NCBI GenBank assembly: GCA_948144175.1
Contig: CANXME010002559.1
Coordinates: 806,001 to 870,000, forward strand
Length of the DNA stretch: 64,000 nt
Origin: Closterium sp. NIES-65
Taxonomy: Eukaryota > Streptophyta > Zygnematophyceae > Desmidiales > Closteriaceae
Direction of reading: 5' to 3'
In this document: in pieces, positions 31,101-42,340 of the stretch
Numbering within the stretch: the stretch's first letter is position 1
How the letters are laid out: every line of letters begins with the position of its first letter
Notes under the pieces: generated by a model
What the model saw: the letters and a program-made list of their open reading frames with translations, nothing else
Databases searched by the model: none
What the model was told of the DNA's origin: nothing
Position numbers and translations under genes: made by a program

Positions 31101-34100
31101 GAGATGTATGGAGATGTGGGGGGGTGTACGGAGGTGTGAGGGGATGTATGGAGGTGTGAGGGGGTGTATGGAGGTGTGGGGGTGTATAGAGCTGTGGAGT
31201 TGTATGGAGAAGTGGGGGGGTGTACGGAGGTGTGAGGGGATGTATGGAGGTGTGAGGGGGTGTATGGAGGTGTGAGGGCGTGTAAGGAGGTGTGGGGTGG
31301 TGTGAGGAGGTGTGCAGAAGTGAGAGGTTGCAGGGAGGGGGCAACAACGACTCGTTCAGATGTTGGCTCTTGAATCTAGCTCGTTACGATAAATGTAAGA
31401 GTAAGAATACAAACATCAGGGTTCCCCTGCTTACCTGTAGACGACAATTACTCGTTCAAATGTGGGCTCTTGAATAGTGGTCAGCCCGATAAGGTCCCTG
31501 CCACAGGAGGGTGGGTGGGTGGCAAGGAAGGCGGGAAAGGAGACAGGTGACATTGAGAATTCTCAAAGATAACCGGGAGTGAGGGTGGGGTTAGGGACAA
31601 AGTTGGGGGGGGACAGAGAGGGGAAAACAGCGTGGGGTCAACACACTCACCCAACAACTCACCCAACAACTCACCCAACAACTCACCCAACAACACTCAC
31701 CCAGCCACACCCACCCAACCAACCACACCCAATCAACCATACCCAACCAATCACACCCAATTAACCACAACCACACAACCGCACCTCACTCCACCGCACC
31801 GAACCCAACCATACTCACTTGACAGGCAGATTTTCCAGCCGAATCCTCTTGTAGTGAAGCTTCCCAGCAACATCGCGCCTCTTGGCCATGAGAGGGTCAT
31901 TCTCCCCCGCGTCCTCGCTGTCACTCGAGTCCACACTGCCACGACCCACCCTGGCTTCCTTCTGCAGCTGGTGAGCCAGCCTCACTCACCCTCACCCAAC
32001 CACACCCAGCCCAACCACCTACTCCACCACACCGAACTCGACCGCACTCACTTCACAGGCAAATTCTCCAGCCGGATCCTCTCGTAGTGAAGTTTTCCAG
32101 CAGCATCGCGCCTCTTGGCAACGAGTGGGTCATTCTCCCCCGCGTCCTCATCATCACTTGAGTCCACACTGCCGCGCCCCACCTTCGCCGCCTTGGCCTC
32201 CTTCTGCAGCTGGTGAGCCAGCCGCCCCACCGTGTCTTCTGTCGTCGACATCACTGTCGCCTCCTCATCCTTCTTCAGGCTGGGGGAAGGGGAACGGGAA
32301 GGACGTTGGGGATGTGTTATTGACTTAGCACACCCTGTACGCGAATGAAAAGAGTGCACCCCCCTTTCAAACCCCCCCCACACACCCCCGCGGCCACGCT
32401 CCCTCCTTGCACGTGTTCAGCGAACAGTACGGTGAGAAACCGACACACCCGAGGCGTGTGATGGCGAGGAGCCAGAGGCTGGAGATGAGGGTGCTAATCT
32501 TGGGGTCAATGAAGAGGTCCGTGGTATTGTCCACGCCCACCCCTTCTTACCCCCCCCCCCCCCCCCCCCCCCCACGGTTCTGCTCCCCTGTGCAAGTGCA
32601 CAGTGAGCAGCATTGTGCGAAATCACTCACCCCAGGCGTGTGATGGCGAAGAGCCAGAGGCGGGAGATGAGGACGTCGATCTTGGGGTCAATGAAGAGGT
32701 CCGTGGTCTTGTCCACGCCGACTCCCCGGCGGAACAGAAGATACTGTGGGCGGGTGGGGTGGCACACAGAAAGCCAATGCACATGACATTACAGGACCAG
32801 GGGTTAATGGAAGAATGGCAACTGCGAATAGCTGGGGTCCATGAAGAGGTCCGTGGTCTTGTCCACGCCCACTCCCTGGCGGATTCTTTGGGACATAACA
32901 GCACCAGGGGTTGAATAAGGAAGTGGAATGGCTTTCCACACCGACTCCTTTAGAAACAGAAGATACATGGCGGGCGGGCGCAAGAGGAGCAAACTGGGTT
33001 TACCAGTCTGATGCTTACCACAACAGGAACATGATACACCGGCAAGGATGGACAGCTTCGCTCACAATTAGAAAAAAACTCACGTGCTTGCCCCCGCGCC
33101 AACCAACTCACGTGGTTGCCATTATCGTGCAGGTCCACTAGGTTGAGATCCGCAAGCGTAGAAACAACTCTCAGACAAACGTCCCAGAACGCGTTCCCAC
33201 ACCCAGTGCCTGCTGGCTGCCAACTGCGCCAACCCACTCACGTGCTTGCCATTGTCGGGCAGCTCCTCGGGGTTGAGATCCGTGGCTCCACTGGCGTAGA
33301 ATCGCTCAAACAGCCCGCTGTCCAGCTGAGAGGGAATACGGTGATCGGCGTGAGGAGGAGAAAAAGGGGGAGAGGGGGGAGTGAAGGGAGAGGTTGGAGA
33401 AGACTGAGACAGCGGCGAGGCTTTGAATTGTGCAGGGACGACAATCTCAGTTATGCTGAACAGAGCCAAAAAAAAACACGGCCACCAGCAGCTTAGCAAC
33501 CACCACGCAGCGTCCTTGTTGAGAATATCAAGACATTCGGTGTTCTTCTTGTCGCAGCTGGATCCCACCTTCTTGTTCACGACGACGGGCAGTATGATGA
33601 GGTAGCTGAAGTTGGTGGCGATGCGGTATTCCTTCAGCGAGATGGACTTGTAGTCGCTCTTCTGCAGCAGCACCACCACCTCCCACCTCCCACACTCTCC
33701 TCCAAGCTCCCAGTCTCTCTCTTTCCTCCGCTTACCTTCTTCTTGTTGACAACGATGGGCAGGTTGATGAGGTAGCTGCAGCTGGTGGCGACGCGGTATT
33801 CCTCCATCGACATGGGCTTGTAGTTGCTCTTTTTCAAAAGCGCAACCACTTCTTGCAGCACCTCGCCCTCCATGCGATTCAGCTGCTCCTCGTTCAGCTT
33901 CTCGTTCTTCACCCGCTGCTTGCCGCCCACCGGATCGAAGTACGAGTAGCGCTCCTGCGAAGCGAAGAGGGGAGGAAAAGGGGAAGGAAGGGCGCGGGTG
34001 CAGGTGGGAAAAAGGAGAGAAGAGGAGAAATGGACAAGGAGAGAGAGGGAGATGGATGAGAAAGTCAGACAAAGCACATGAATGTAGACAAACCAAGAGC

Positions 34101-35755
34101 TTGATTCTGTTGACGCGTTCTGGTATGCTTATAGATTGAAAGGATAGAGCCGTGATCATTACGACACCGTCGAATCTGAGAACGTACCGCGCGCGGATGA
34201 CGTGTGTATGCGACAACCCGCAGACGTGCTCACAGTGAGACAGTCAAACCTCGAGCTGTTCTACATCCGAATGTTGCGCGCATTTACGGCGCTACAAAGC
34301 GCGGAGCCGAGCTCACCATGAGACGGTCGAATCTGAGGTTGTACCACGCGCGGATGACGGCCGCCACTCGAGTGCAAAGCTTGTCGAACTCTGTCTTGTC
34401 CGACTCGTTCACTGCTCGAGGGGAGGAAATGGAAGAAGAGGGTTGAAGGCGGAACTTTACACGCGCACATGACTGCCGCCACTCGAGTGCGGACTGCTGA
34501 GAGTGCAAACTTCGGCAAGGGAAGGGAATGGATTACAGAGGGTGGAAGGATCTTACGACCAACTAAACAGTGAAAAGGAAAGTGCGAGTACTGGAGGAGG
34601 GGGTGTAGGGGAAGGATACGGTTCGATAAAACACAAACGACGTACGATGACTGAAAATGAAGTCCAGCGAGCCAGATGCGCATAATGAAAACCGTAGATT
34701 TAGGACGTACCGAACAGAAGAATCTGACAGAGGGGAAACGAACTGCGAGGAACACGAAAGGGAGTGTCAATAATAAGGGCGACGATGTCGCGCTGTAAGA
34801 TGAAGAGTCTGTACACACCAATGAGGCTTGACAGGAGATTAATGATCCTGTCCCGATGGGTTACGATGACCATCTCCTTCTCCATCGCCAACACCTCGTT
34901 GCGCGATATCGGTTGCTGCAGGAGAAGAAAGAAACACAGTAAGAGAAACGGAAAATGCCGTAACGAATCACACCATTGCCATTCCGGGTAGGACATATTA
35001 TTGCAGATGCCAATGTCAAATCTGTAGGCACTACTACCACCATTGACTGCGTTGACATTTCTCCGGCGCAATGTCGCTCATGCCAACAGGGGCCTCATGG
35101 TGTTAGTCCGGACGACATTTCTGGCATTTCTCCATCGCAATATCGCTCATGCCAACAGGGGCCTCATGGTGTTAGTCCGGACGACGTTCTGGCATTTCTC
35201 CGTCTCAATGTCGCTCATGCCAACAGGGGCCTCATGGTGTTAGTCCGGACGACGTTCCGCTTGAACCACACTGCCTTTGATTGAGATGGAATGACTGGAC
35301 GAGATCCGCGACAAGATGCTTGAAACTTATCGCAAACACATCTAGAAACAAAATGCATCAAATTATGTACACATTCAAATACCTTTAATAACAGAATGGC
35401 AATAGCTTGATATGATTGAAATACTGACCATGTCGTCTAAGTTTGTGCGTGCGACGATGTCAGTAAAATCCTTGAAAGTATCTGTCGCTAGGGCCTTAGC
35501 GTCGTTGAACTTGTCCTCCGCAAGCTCCCGTAGATTATTCTCCTGCTGATCGGTCTTAACAGCTCGAACTGGAAGTCCTGCTTTACGGCGAGCGACGCGA
35601 GAAGAACGGACAGTTGAACGGACAGGAACGGCGAGCCGAAGATCTGTCCTGAAAAAACCAGCGGAAGAAACGCGGCACGGCTGGGTACCCTTAGAAAAAC
35701 GTGCTGTCGTTAGCGACGGCACACGTGAAGCCAGACCGAGAGCTGCGGCTGACAT
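28103..35755 (-). CDS. DUF3754-family protein, probably plastid-targeted (15 exons)
   Basis: Exons in transcript order: 35755-35429, 34915-34819, 34411-34317, 33954-33736, 33325-33242, 32743-32631, 32279-32052, 31497-31435, 30787-30685, 30405-30334, 29953-29853, 29514-29397, 28998-28939, 28724-28614, 28201-28103. All introns are GT-AG and all phases agree, giving 629 codons plus TAA. Exon 1 ([12 protein letters not shown]) is Ser/Arg/Ala-rich and nearly acid-free for about 60 residues, like a plastid transit peptide. Later exons follow the plant DUF3754 order: [56 protein letters not shown], two hydrophobic segments, [20 protein letters not shown]. It is likely a membrane protein of unknown function. 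Diverged copies of most exons lie in the introns. Confidence 0.87.
28784..28803 (-). repeat. Echo of DUF3754 exon 14 (acceptor end)
   Basis: CTCTCATCCAGCTCCT repeats the 5' end of exon 14 and its acceptor side (28709-28726). Only about 20 bp long; a remnant of a duplicated exon edge. Confidence 0.5.
29071..29110 (-). repeat. Echo of DUF3754 exon 13
   Basis: AATGTAGAGGGAGATTACCATCTTTGGCCTGCTCAGCACA resembles 28968-29013 (exon 13 start and acceptor). Too diverged to code for the same peptide. Confidence 0.5.
29263..29775 (-). repeat. Three echoes of DUF3754 exon 12
   Basis: The full exon is 29397-29514. Partial copies lie at 29263-29330 (3' half), 29567-29627 (5' half with its acceptor) and 29705-29775 (5' two-thirds with its acceptor, peptide [10 protein letters not shown]). 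The last copy keeps the reading frame but has no donor; the first has no acceptor. Copies are about 80-95% similar by eye. Confidence 0.8.
30035..30215 (-). repeat. Echoes of DUF3754 exons 10 and 11 in intron 10
   Basis: 30145-30215 repeats exon 10 ([16 protein letters not shown] versus [16 protein letters not shown]). 30035-30090 repeats the middle of exon 11 with a frameshift. They keep the order of the real exons, as if one two-exon segment had been duplicated and then decayed. Confidence 0.75.
30518..30602 (-). repeat. Echo of DUF3754 exon 9
   Basis: Repeats 30685-30770 closely ([16 protein letters not shown] versus [16 protein letters not shown]) but lacks the first residues and the acceptor. 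Lies downstream of the real exon in intron 9. Confidence 0.82.
30800..31320. repeat. Purine-rich 18-20 bp minisatellite in the DUF3754 gene
   Basis: About 27 imperfect copies of TGTATGGAGGTGTGAGGGGG in the intron between exons 8 and 9. One strand is almost free of C, so the DUF3754 transcript carries a C/T/A-rich array. The long frames across it (repeats of T-P-P-H-L-H) are artefacts. Confidence 0.9.
31340..31372 (-). repeat. Echo of DUF3754 exon 8
   Basis: CGACTCGTTCAGATGTTGGCTCTTGAAT resembles 31442-31474 of exon 8 (CTCGTTCAAATGTGGGCTCTTGAAT). Short and not codable as an exon. Confidence 0.6.
31645..31710. repeat. Short tandem repeat CAACAACTCACC
   Basis: Four or five 12-bp units in intron 7 of the DUF3754 gene, followed by looser CCAACCA-rich DNA to about 31815. 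Confidence 0.7.
31819..31970 (-). repeat. Echo of DUF3754 exon 7
   Basis: Repeats the 3' two-thirds of exon 7 ([19 protein letters not shown]) together with its donor site (G-TGAGT). It is the longest echo that is still fully open in the right frame. It lacks the 5' third and an obvious acceptor, so the complete copy at 32052-32279 was chosen as the exon. Confidence 0.82.
32430..32970 (-). repeat. Echoes of DUF3754 exon 6 on both sides of the exon
   Basis: The real exon is 32631-32743. An echo at 32440-32545 keeps most of the exon ([14 protein letters not shown]); its 5' end is replaced by a run of 24 C (32550-32573). A second echo at 32836-32970 holds the middle ([12 protein letters not shown]) and, about 60 bp away, a separate piece of the 5' end. 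Confidence 0.8.
33113..33165 (-). repeat. Echo of DUF3754 exon 5
   Basis: CTCACGTGGTTGCCATTATCGTGCAGG repeats the exon 5 end with its donor site (33236-33262), at about 75% similarity. Confidence 0.6.
33555..33680 (-). repeat. Echo of DUF3754 exon 4
   Basis: Encodes [20 protein letters not shown] versus [20 protein letters not shown] in the real exon. It holds about half of the exon (the 3' half), lies downstream in intron 4, and has lost the donor site. Confidence 0.82.
34146..34500 (-). repeat. Three echoes of DUF3754 exon 3
   Basis: The real exon is 34317-34411. Diverged partial copies are at about 34159-34200, 34222-34270 and 34450-34500. They share blocks such as GTCGAATCTGAG, CGCGCGGATGAC and GCCGCCACTCGAGTGC. 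None is open over its length. Confidence 0.7.
35061..35262. repeat. Three tandem 69-bp repeats in DUF3754 intron 1
   Basis: Units start near 35061, 35130 and 35199. Each contains TCGCTCATGCCAACAGGGGC and TCATGGTGTTAGTCCGGACG with few differences. Frames through them are open on the plus strand because the period is a multiple of three, but nothing marks them as a gene. Confidence 0.85.
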
Positions 35756-36940
35756 GATGCAGCAAACAGTATGAAATTGGTGATGGTATGACAAACAGCA
35801 GCTGTTGCTCTGCTGGTGGGTTGGGTTGGTTTCCTGGGATTGCTTTCTTGGGAATTGTTTTCCTGGACCAGACTGGAGCAAACAAAAGCAATCCAGGAAT
35901 GAGCACAGGCAGAATGAAACCGATCGAAGGACAATCTCAAGATAACTGACTCTGCTGTCCCAACGGATGAGCTGGATTGGGTCTTGGGATCATGTGCCAA
36001 GCCACGGGACAGGTCTGACACAACTGAGCGGCCGGAAAAACAGGAGATTTCAAAGCTTCTTGACTGGCTGTGCCGTACCAAACCCAGTCCAAAGACATCG
36101 AACCCAAGTACAACCAGATTGTTATCATGGGTGTGCGGACGGTGTGTGTGATGAGCTGATCCGCCGCGCCCCCAACAGGTGCAGAGCATTGAGGGGGGGA
36201 GGGGGGTGGGGGAATTCGAGCATTTGCGGAAAAAGTTTCTGAAGAGCGCGGATGCGCAGGACTCCGGCACTGTGGCCTTGCCCCGCTGGATCTGTCGCTT
36301 GTGTGGTTTTTTGACTGATAAAGCTCTCACGAAGAGTGATTGGTGCTCCTCTTTGTTTCTTCACGTGTTGGGATCCCTTATGGCTCAAAGCGAATCATCT
36401 CTTGCCACGAATTTGCGAGCAACAAACATGATTGGGCAATGTACCTTGCCATAGTAGACATTGTTCTAGGACGATATTTGAGAAGCACACAATGAAGCAG
36501 TACACTCATGGCCAAGGCTGTTATACAATTGATTTCATTGTGCATAGGAATGGTTACTGATTCATTTCATCATTACTAAAATGTGTTTCCTCCATTTCTG
36601 GTTTTGATAGTGTGATAAATTTATAAAAAATAAATTTTTTCGGTAAAAATCCATGCATAAACGTTCAGGAGAGCATGGCTGGATGGATTGAAATATGTTA
36701 CGAATAATGATTATCGAAACACTACTGTACACTCCTCTCCGCATCAACCAAAGCACGCACTACTGGGAATGAAGACGAAAGGGCGCAAGTGACGCGAAGA
36801 GTCACACGGTTACGAAAAGCATCTGGACCGTCGGGCAGACAGCATCAGGCAGCAGCAGTGGCGACGATTTTGTCCGAACAGTTACGTAACCACTCGGAGT
36901 CGCACAGTTGGATTTCGCTGTAACAAGGGAATGTACCCCT
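35756..36940. other. Upstream region of the DUF3754 gene, no gene recognised
   Basis: Immediately upstream of the start codon (35756-35900) is probable 5' leader. The remainder has only short frames without domains and an AT-rich stretch at 36540-36720. It ends in the TSD CCCCT (36936-36940) of element B. Before B inserted, this DNA was continuous with 57592 onwards. Confidence 0.45.
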
Positions 36941-37386
36941 TGTTGGGAACAAATAATCTTAAGCGCCTCTGACGTGTCGAAACACCAAGACACAAGCGAA
37001 GCAGAGCATATCGAGGCACCAGCGAGTCAACCCTCGGAGGTTGATGTAACCGCTGGAGGTTACGCGAAAGTCAAAGGTCAGCGACCTTTGACCTGACAAA
37101 TGCAGCGCGTCAGCAAGGACACACAACTGACTCGACATTGAGCAGTTGCCCGAGTCGCACTGTATCGAACCGCAACAGCAACAGTAAAATATTTATAATC
37201 ATGTCTCTTTATATTCTCTGTATTCATATATATATTCTTGTATCTCTTTGCTTTAATTAACTTACTTTGCCCCTCACATACTAGCGCAAGGTGGTTCAGG
37301 GACTTTACTCAGAACGCTTCCGCTACCACATCACTTTACTCAGAATTTAACTCTACCAAAGACCCTAAGGGGCACTCAGCCCAACA
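36941..37386 (+). repeat. 5' LTR of element B (446 bp)
   Basis: TGTTGGGAAC to CAGCCCAACA. An AT-rich block (TATATTCTCTGTATTCATATATATATTC) lies about 160 bp before its end and may include the promoter TATA. The primer-binding site TGGTATAAGAGCAGG follows directly at 37387. Confidence 0.94.
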
Positions 37387-37401
37387 TGGTATAAGAGCAG
37401 G
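37387..37401 (+). other. Primer-binding site of element B
   Basis: TGGTATAAGAGC matches the initiator tRNA-Met complement TGGTATCAGAGC with one substitution, with no gap after the LTR. Confidence 0.8.
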
Positions 37402-37447
37402 TTAGAGTTAAAATCATTTCTCCTCAACACCTAATACACCAAGAGAC

Positions 37448-38789
37448 ATGTCTACTAGAAAAGAGAGGAGCTCCTCCAACGGCTCTCCTGGTACTACTCC
37501 TGCTCCACCTCCTGCCTGGCCTACAGACAGAGGAAGGGACAACAACGAGACCGGCAGCTGGGTCTACTGAAACACCCGCAAACCAAGGCGTGGGCTTCGA
37601 TCCAAGCATGATGGAGAAGTTTTTCTCCTTCATGTCCTTCTACGAGAAACATCAGCAAGGAGGACCTGTGCAATCAAACAACAGCAACAACAACAACAAC
37701 GTGACGCCCATGAGTCTCGATGGCTCATCCTACGCACGCGGGAATCAACAACAGCAACCTACCTTCGCTCCGTACGAGCCTCAGCGCGGCTCCGTCAGGT
37801 TCATGCCACAACCACAACCTGCACCGGGACAAGAGAGAACGTTGGACGCACTACAAGTTCAGACGCAGTTCGCGCACGTTCTAAAATTGCAAACGACAAA
37901 ACCCTTCGACGGGAAGGACTTCTTTACCTGGTCATTCGAATTTGAACTGATGATGGAAGGAGCGCAAATCCTCGGCTTCTTCGACGGGTCCCTGCCATAC
38001 CCAACAAACGGCACACAGTATGAGAAGCAGCAGTACACCTATCAATCAATGAAGGCGTACACGATACTGCTGAGGAACATCACTCCATCACTCCATTCGG
38101 TCTTACCGAGGCTACGGCAACTCCGCGGAGCTCGCGTACAATCACTTGAAGACCCTGTATCAAGCAACAGACAGCGTAAACCAAAGTCGGTTAATGGCGC
38201 AGCTAACCATAATTGAAATGAAACCGGCCGAGAAGGGAATGGCGTATATTTGCGCTGCCGCGAGCTGCGCGACAAGCTTCTTCGATGTGGAGGATCGATT
38301 TCAGAGGACGCATTCGTCACGGTTGTCATCGGCGGTCTTGGTCCTCACTAGCGTTCCACTCGCGCCATACTACGAGCCCACGGGAAAATCTCTGAAGCGA
38401 CACTTTGTGCCGAAATCCACGCCGAACAGCAAGACATGGACCTGCAAGAAGAACGACAAAGGAGAAAGGTGTCAGTGCCCGAATTCGCTTTTCACACTCA
38501 ACGGCGATACAACAACAACAACAATCGACCGAAATTCATACCTCCGTTCTGCCACCTCTGCAAGACTTCAGGGCATCCTCGTACGCACTGCCCAAATCGA
38601 CAACACCAACTTCGCCCTTCAAGCAGTCAAGTCGCTTCAACACAAGCAAACCCGACAACTTCAGTCCACGTCTCAACAACATCAACGGGACAACCTGCAA
38701 AAGAAACAAGAAACATCGTTAGCTGCATGGCAAGGCTGAGTGACTCCTCCGTAACTGAGTCACCACCATATTACTCACCAGAAGAATAA
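37448..38789 (+). pseudogene. Element B gag (frameshifted)
   Basis: The start is M-S-T-R-K-E-R-S-S-S. The first frame ends at TGA 37568-37570 after 40 codons, and the homologous protein continues in another frame from about 37590 (F-D-P-S-M-M-E-K-F-F). At least two further frame changes lie near 38100 and 38265 relative to element E. The C-terminal zinc knuckle C-H-L-C-K-T-S-G-H-P-R-T-H-C is intact. The frame closes at TAA 38787-38789. Confidence 0.85.
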
Positions 38790-41700
38790 CTCGACAACAG
38801 CACGCCACGCCGCGAGCCACTTCAACCAAACCCGACGTACGCCGCCATCGCCCAAAGCGAGCCGTCTGGGAAAGATACATGGTTCTTGGACAGTTGCTGC
38901 GGACAACACATGTGCTCTTCAGGACGTTTCGTTCAACGCGAGCACCAACTTCAACGAGAAGTCGTCATCACTGTCGCCAATAATCAGAACCTGCGCACAC
39001 GACGACAAGGAGTAGTGCAACTTCAGTCACGAGAGACGAATGTCATACTACAAATGTCCAAAGTTATAATAGCAGAAGGACTTGGCTACAACTTACTGAG
39101 CGTCAGCCAGTTGATGGCGAAAGGCATACATCTGGAAGCTGACAGTACCACCCAGGAGTTCAAGCTGTACCACGGGAAGGGCGGCCTCTACATCGGAAAG
39201 GCGATCCTGAATAACAATGTCTTCGTCCTCGATTTTGTCCCAGACCTGGGCACCGCAGACAGTGACGGGATCGTCACCTTCACATCTTGGACGCACCCGC
39301 CGGATCTCGACCCCGACTTCAGTCCGGAAGGCTTCTGGTATTCGCATACCATTCTTGAAGCAGAACGAACACGTGCGTTAGTAACAATACAACATTCGGC
39401 AGCAGCAGAGACATCATCGGCAGCAGCAGAGACAACATCGGCAGCAGCAGAGACAACATCGGCAGCAGCAGAGACATCATCGGCAGCAGTAGAGACATCA
39501 TCGGCAGCAGCAGGAACAACGACACCAGTCCTCGTTGACGAAGCACCACCAACACCCGCACAGCAGCTGAATCCGACTCAACTGGAAATCCACAGAAGCG
39601 CAAACTTCATCGCCAGCTTCTACTCCAACTCCGACGCGTATCGACGCTCACCCGGATACCGCGCCTCCGAAGACATCTGGCACGCACGCATGAGACACCC
39701 AAGCAACACTGTGTCAAACAACACAATAAGAGCATGAGTCCTTCACAAGGACTCATTACTACTACTAGACGGCAAGGAACTTCAACGAGCACGAGGAACT
39801 TGTCTTACCTGCCCTGAAGCCGACTTACCACATCGCCCGTTCATTCCTCCTCACAACCCGAGCGCACCCGCGTACGCACCACTCGAGAAGGTGTACAGCG
39901 ATATCCTGTTCAACCGGGAACCAGGACAAGTTACATACAACTACACGATCACCTTCATCGACGCTGCCACCCGTTATGTCTGGCACCTAAACCTACCTAG
40001 CCGCGACATGGCACTTGCAGCCTTCGCTGCCTGGCTACCAGTAGCAGAGAGAGAGTCGGGCGCACAACTGAAAAGCTTCCAGTCAGACGGAGGGGGAGAA
40101 TACACTTCTCAGTGATTCAAGCAGTACCTGGCGGAAAGGGGAATCAGGCAGCTCCTCTCTCTTCCCTACGAACGACTCACGCTTCGGACATACCTTGCCA
40201 ACTTGCAAGAAAATGAAGATCCCACAGGTGGCTTTCGTGGTGACCGAGCCTTCGCCTCAGCAGCGGACGAAGCAGACTAGGACGAGCAGAATGTGGACAA
40301 CGCATCAGAAGAAGCCGGACCACTCCCGTTTTGCTCCGTCAACGTCCCCATGGACGAAGACAACCCTCGCGAAAGCGCCAACGCCGAAGTCTTCTACCAT
40401 TTCGCCGACAATGGCTACGTAACACCTGCGACAGTCAACACCAACGAAGCAGAACGGATAGGGCCGAATTTCATACCCGACCCAGAAGCAGGAGATGAAG
40501 CAGCTTATCCCGAGGACGCAACTGTTCCCCGATACTCACAGACTGGACTGCAAATTCTCGGCCTTGTCACTGCAGTCCACGGCAACACTCTCCCTAAGGA
40601 GCCTGCGACGGTTCAGCAGGCTCTGCGGGGGGAACACAGAGAAAAATGGTGTGAAGCCATGGACAGAGAGTTAAAGGCGCTGGAGGAACGGAACACCTGG
40701 AAAGTTGTCCCCATCAACGTGGCAAGAAACAAGACCATTCTCACCGGGAAATGGGTCTTCCGCATTAAAACAAAAGCAGACGGCACAACTAGGAAGCTCA
40801 AAGCACGCTGGGTTGTGCGTGGATTCGATCAGGAGCATGGACGGGACTTCACCGAGACATTCGCCCCGGTCAGCCGACATACCTCACTTCGAATCCTCCT
40901 CGCGATCGCCGCCATGAAGAAGAAGAAGCTACGGCAAATCGATGTCGCCAACGCGTTCCTCTATGCACCTGTCGACGCGAAAATCTTCGTCGAGCTCCCA
41001 CACGGTACCCACGGGGAACCTAACCAAGTCTGTCAACTGCTGAAATCACTCTACGGGATCAAGCAAGCCCCGCGGCTATGGCAACAGTACCTACACGCTC
41101 GCCTCACTCGCATCGGATTCCGCCAACTACCTCACGACCAAGGGATGTACCGACTCACCAAAGACACCGACTACATTCTGCTGATCGTCTACGTAGACGA
41201 CTTACTCTACATCGGCTCTACTGACGACATCACCACCTGGTTCGAAGGGGAGCTACAGAGGGACCTCACTCTCATGGTCTCCTTTACCGTCACACAGTAC
41301 CTCGGCTTAAACATTCGGGAAGAAGAAGGCGCGATCTACCTCAACGCCGCTGAGTACGCCGACACCATCGCCAAACGCTTCGCGCTCACACCTACCACCA
41401 TCTCTACGCCCTACCGCTACACGACAGGAAACCACAATGAAGGATCCTCTCTACTCAAATCCGCCGGGATACGCGACTACCAGAGAAAGTTGGGCTGCCT
41501 TCTCTTCGCAGCCGTCACCTTCCGCCCATATCTATCCTACTCCGCAAGCCAGCTCGCCACCTACTTCAAAAGGCCTGAAGCAGAACACCTTGCGGAGCTC
41601 GACCGCGCTCTCCACTACTTCGTCAGTACCTCAACGATCGGCCTAACCTACTACAAGAACACAACTACACCGAGTAAATTAATCGGCTATGTCGACGCCG

Positions 41701-42191
41701 ATCACGCTGGCGACTCAGACAATAGGCGCTCCCGCACTGGTTACATCTATCGCCTCGAACCTATCGGACCGATCTCCTGGCAATCGAGTAAGCAAGAACT
41801 AATTGCTCTCTCGTCAGCTGAAGCAGAATATATTGCACTCTGCTCAGCCACCAAGGAAGGACTCTATCTTCGCGAGCTGCTGGAAGAAGCGAAGTTAGCC
41901 GAGTTACCCAACTTCACTCTGTTCTGCGACAACCAATCTGCGATTCGCATCGCCAACAAAAGTGGATTCGCGAACAGAACGAAGCATATCGCTCTGCGAT
42001 ATTTCTTCGTGAAAGACGAGATCGAGAAGGGGAAACTTGAACTATCCTACTGTCCTACGTCCGAGATGGCAGCTGACTACTTGACCAAGAAGCTCGGAAA
42101 ACAGAAGTTCGAGTACTGCATGTTGCTGACTAGACAAAGCCACGTCACCATCAGCGACACTCCAGAAGCGAAGGGGAGTGTCTTAAACTAG
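38790..42191 (+). pseudogene. Element B pol (four stops and an integrase deletion)
   Basis: Collinear with E pol in one frame. That frame contains TAA 38787-38789, TGA 39735-39737, TGA 40113-40115 and TAG 40278-40280. Around 40168-40172 a 387-bp in-frame deletion, relative to element A bases 2103-2489, removes the integrase segment with the catalytic Glu (A-H-Q-Q-Q-G-V-A-E-R); the junction shares ACG. From 40293 the reverse transcriptase (Y-V-D-D at about 41189) and RNase H are open. The last residues and stop now come from element D's LTR, because D inserted at the original pol/LTR boundary. Confidence 0.9.
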
Positions 42192-42331
42192 GCTAGGAGA
42201 GAAGTATCGAAAAATGTAATTCGAGTGGTGAGAGGCAAGGGATACAAGTGTCGACCTAAAGTGTTGTACCCTTTAGAGGGCAACTCACTGTAGCCTAGAC
42301 TAACAATATAAAGAATATATAACATTTGACA
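42181..42331 (-). repeat. 3' LTR of element D (left copy, 151 bp)
   Basis: Plus-strand ends are TCTTAAACTAGG and AACATTTGACA. No difference from the right copy was found. Confidence 0.95.
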
Positions 42332-42340
42332 CACCCCCAT
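42332..42340 (-). other. Polypurine tract of element D
   Basis: Minus-strand ATGGGGGTG directly 5' of the 3' LTR; the same nine bases are used by C, F and G. Confidence 0.8.

Noticed and set aside
30307-31347. 346-codon T-P-P-H-L-H repeat ORF
   Set aside because: Translation of an intronic minisatellite that also swallows two real DUF3754 exons.
31819-31970. Second exon 7 of the DUF3754 gene used in place of the first
   Set aside because: Lacks an acceptor and the 5' third; the copy at 32052-32279 gives consistent phases with both neighbours.
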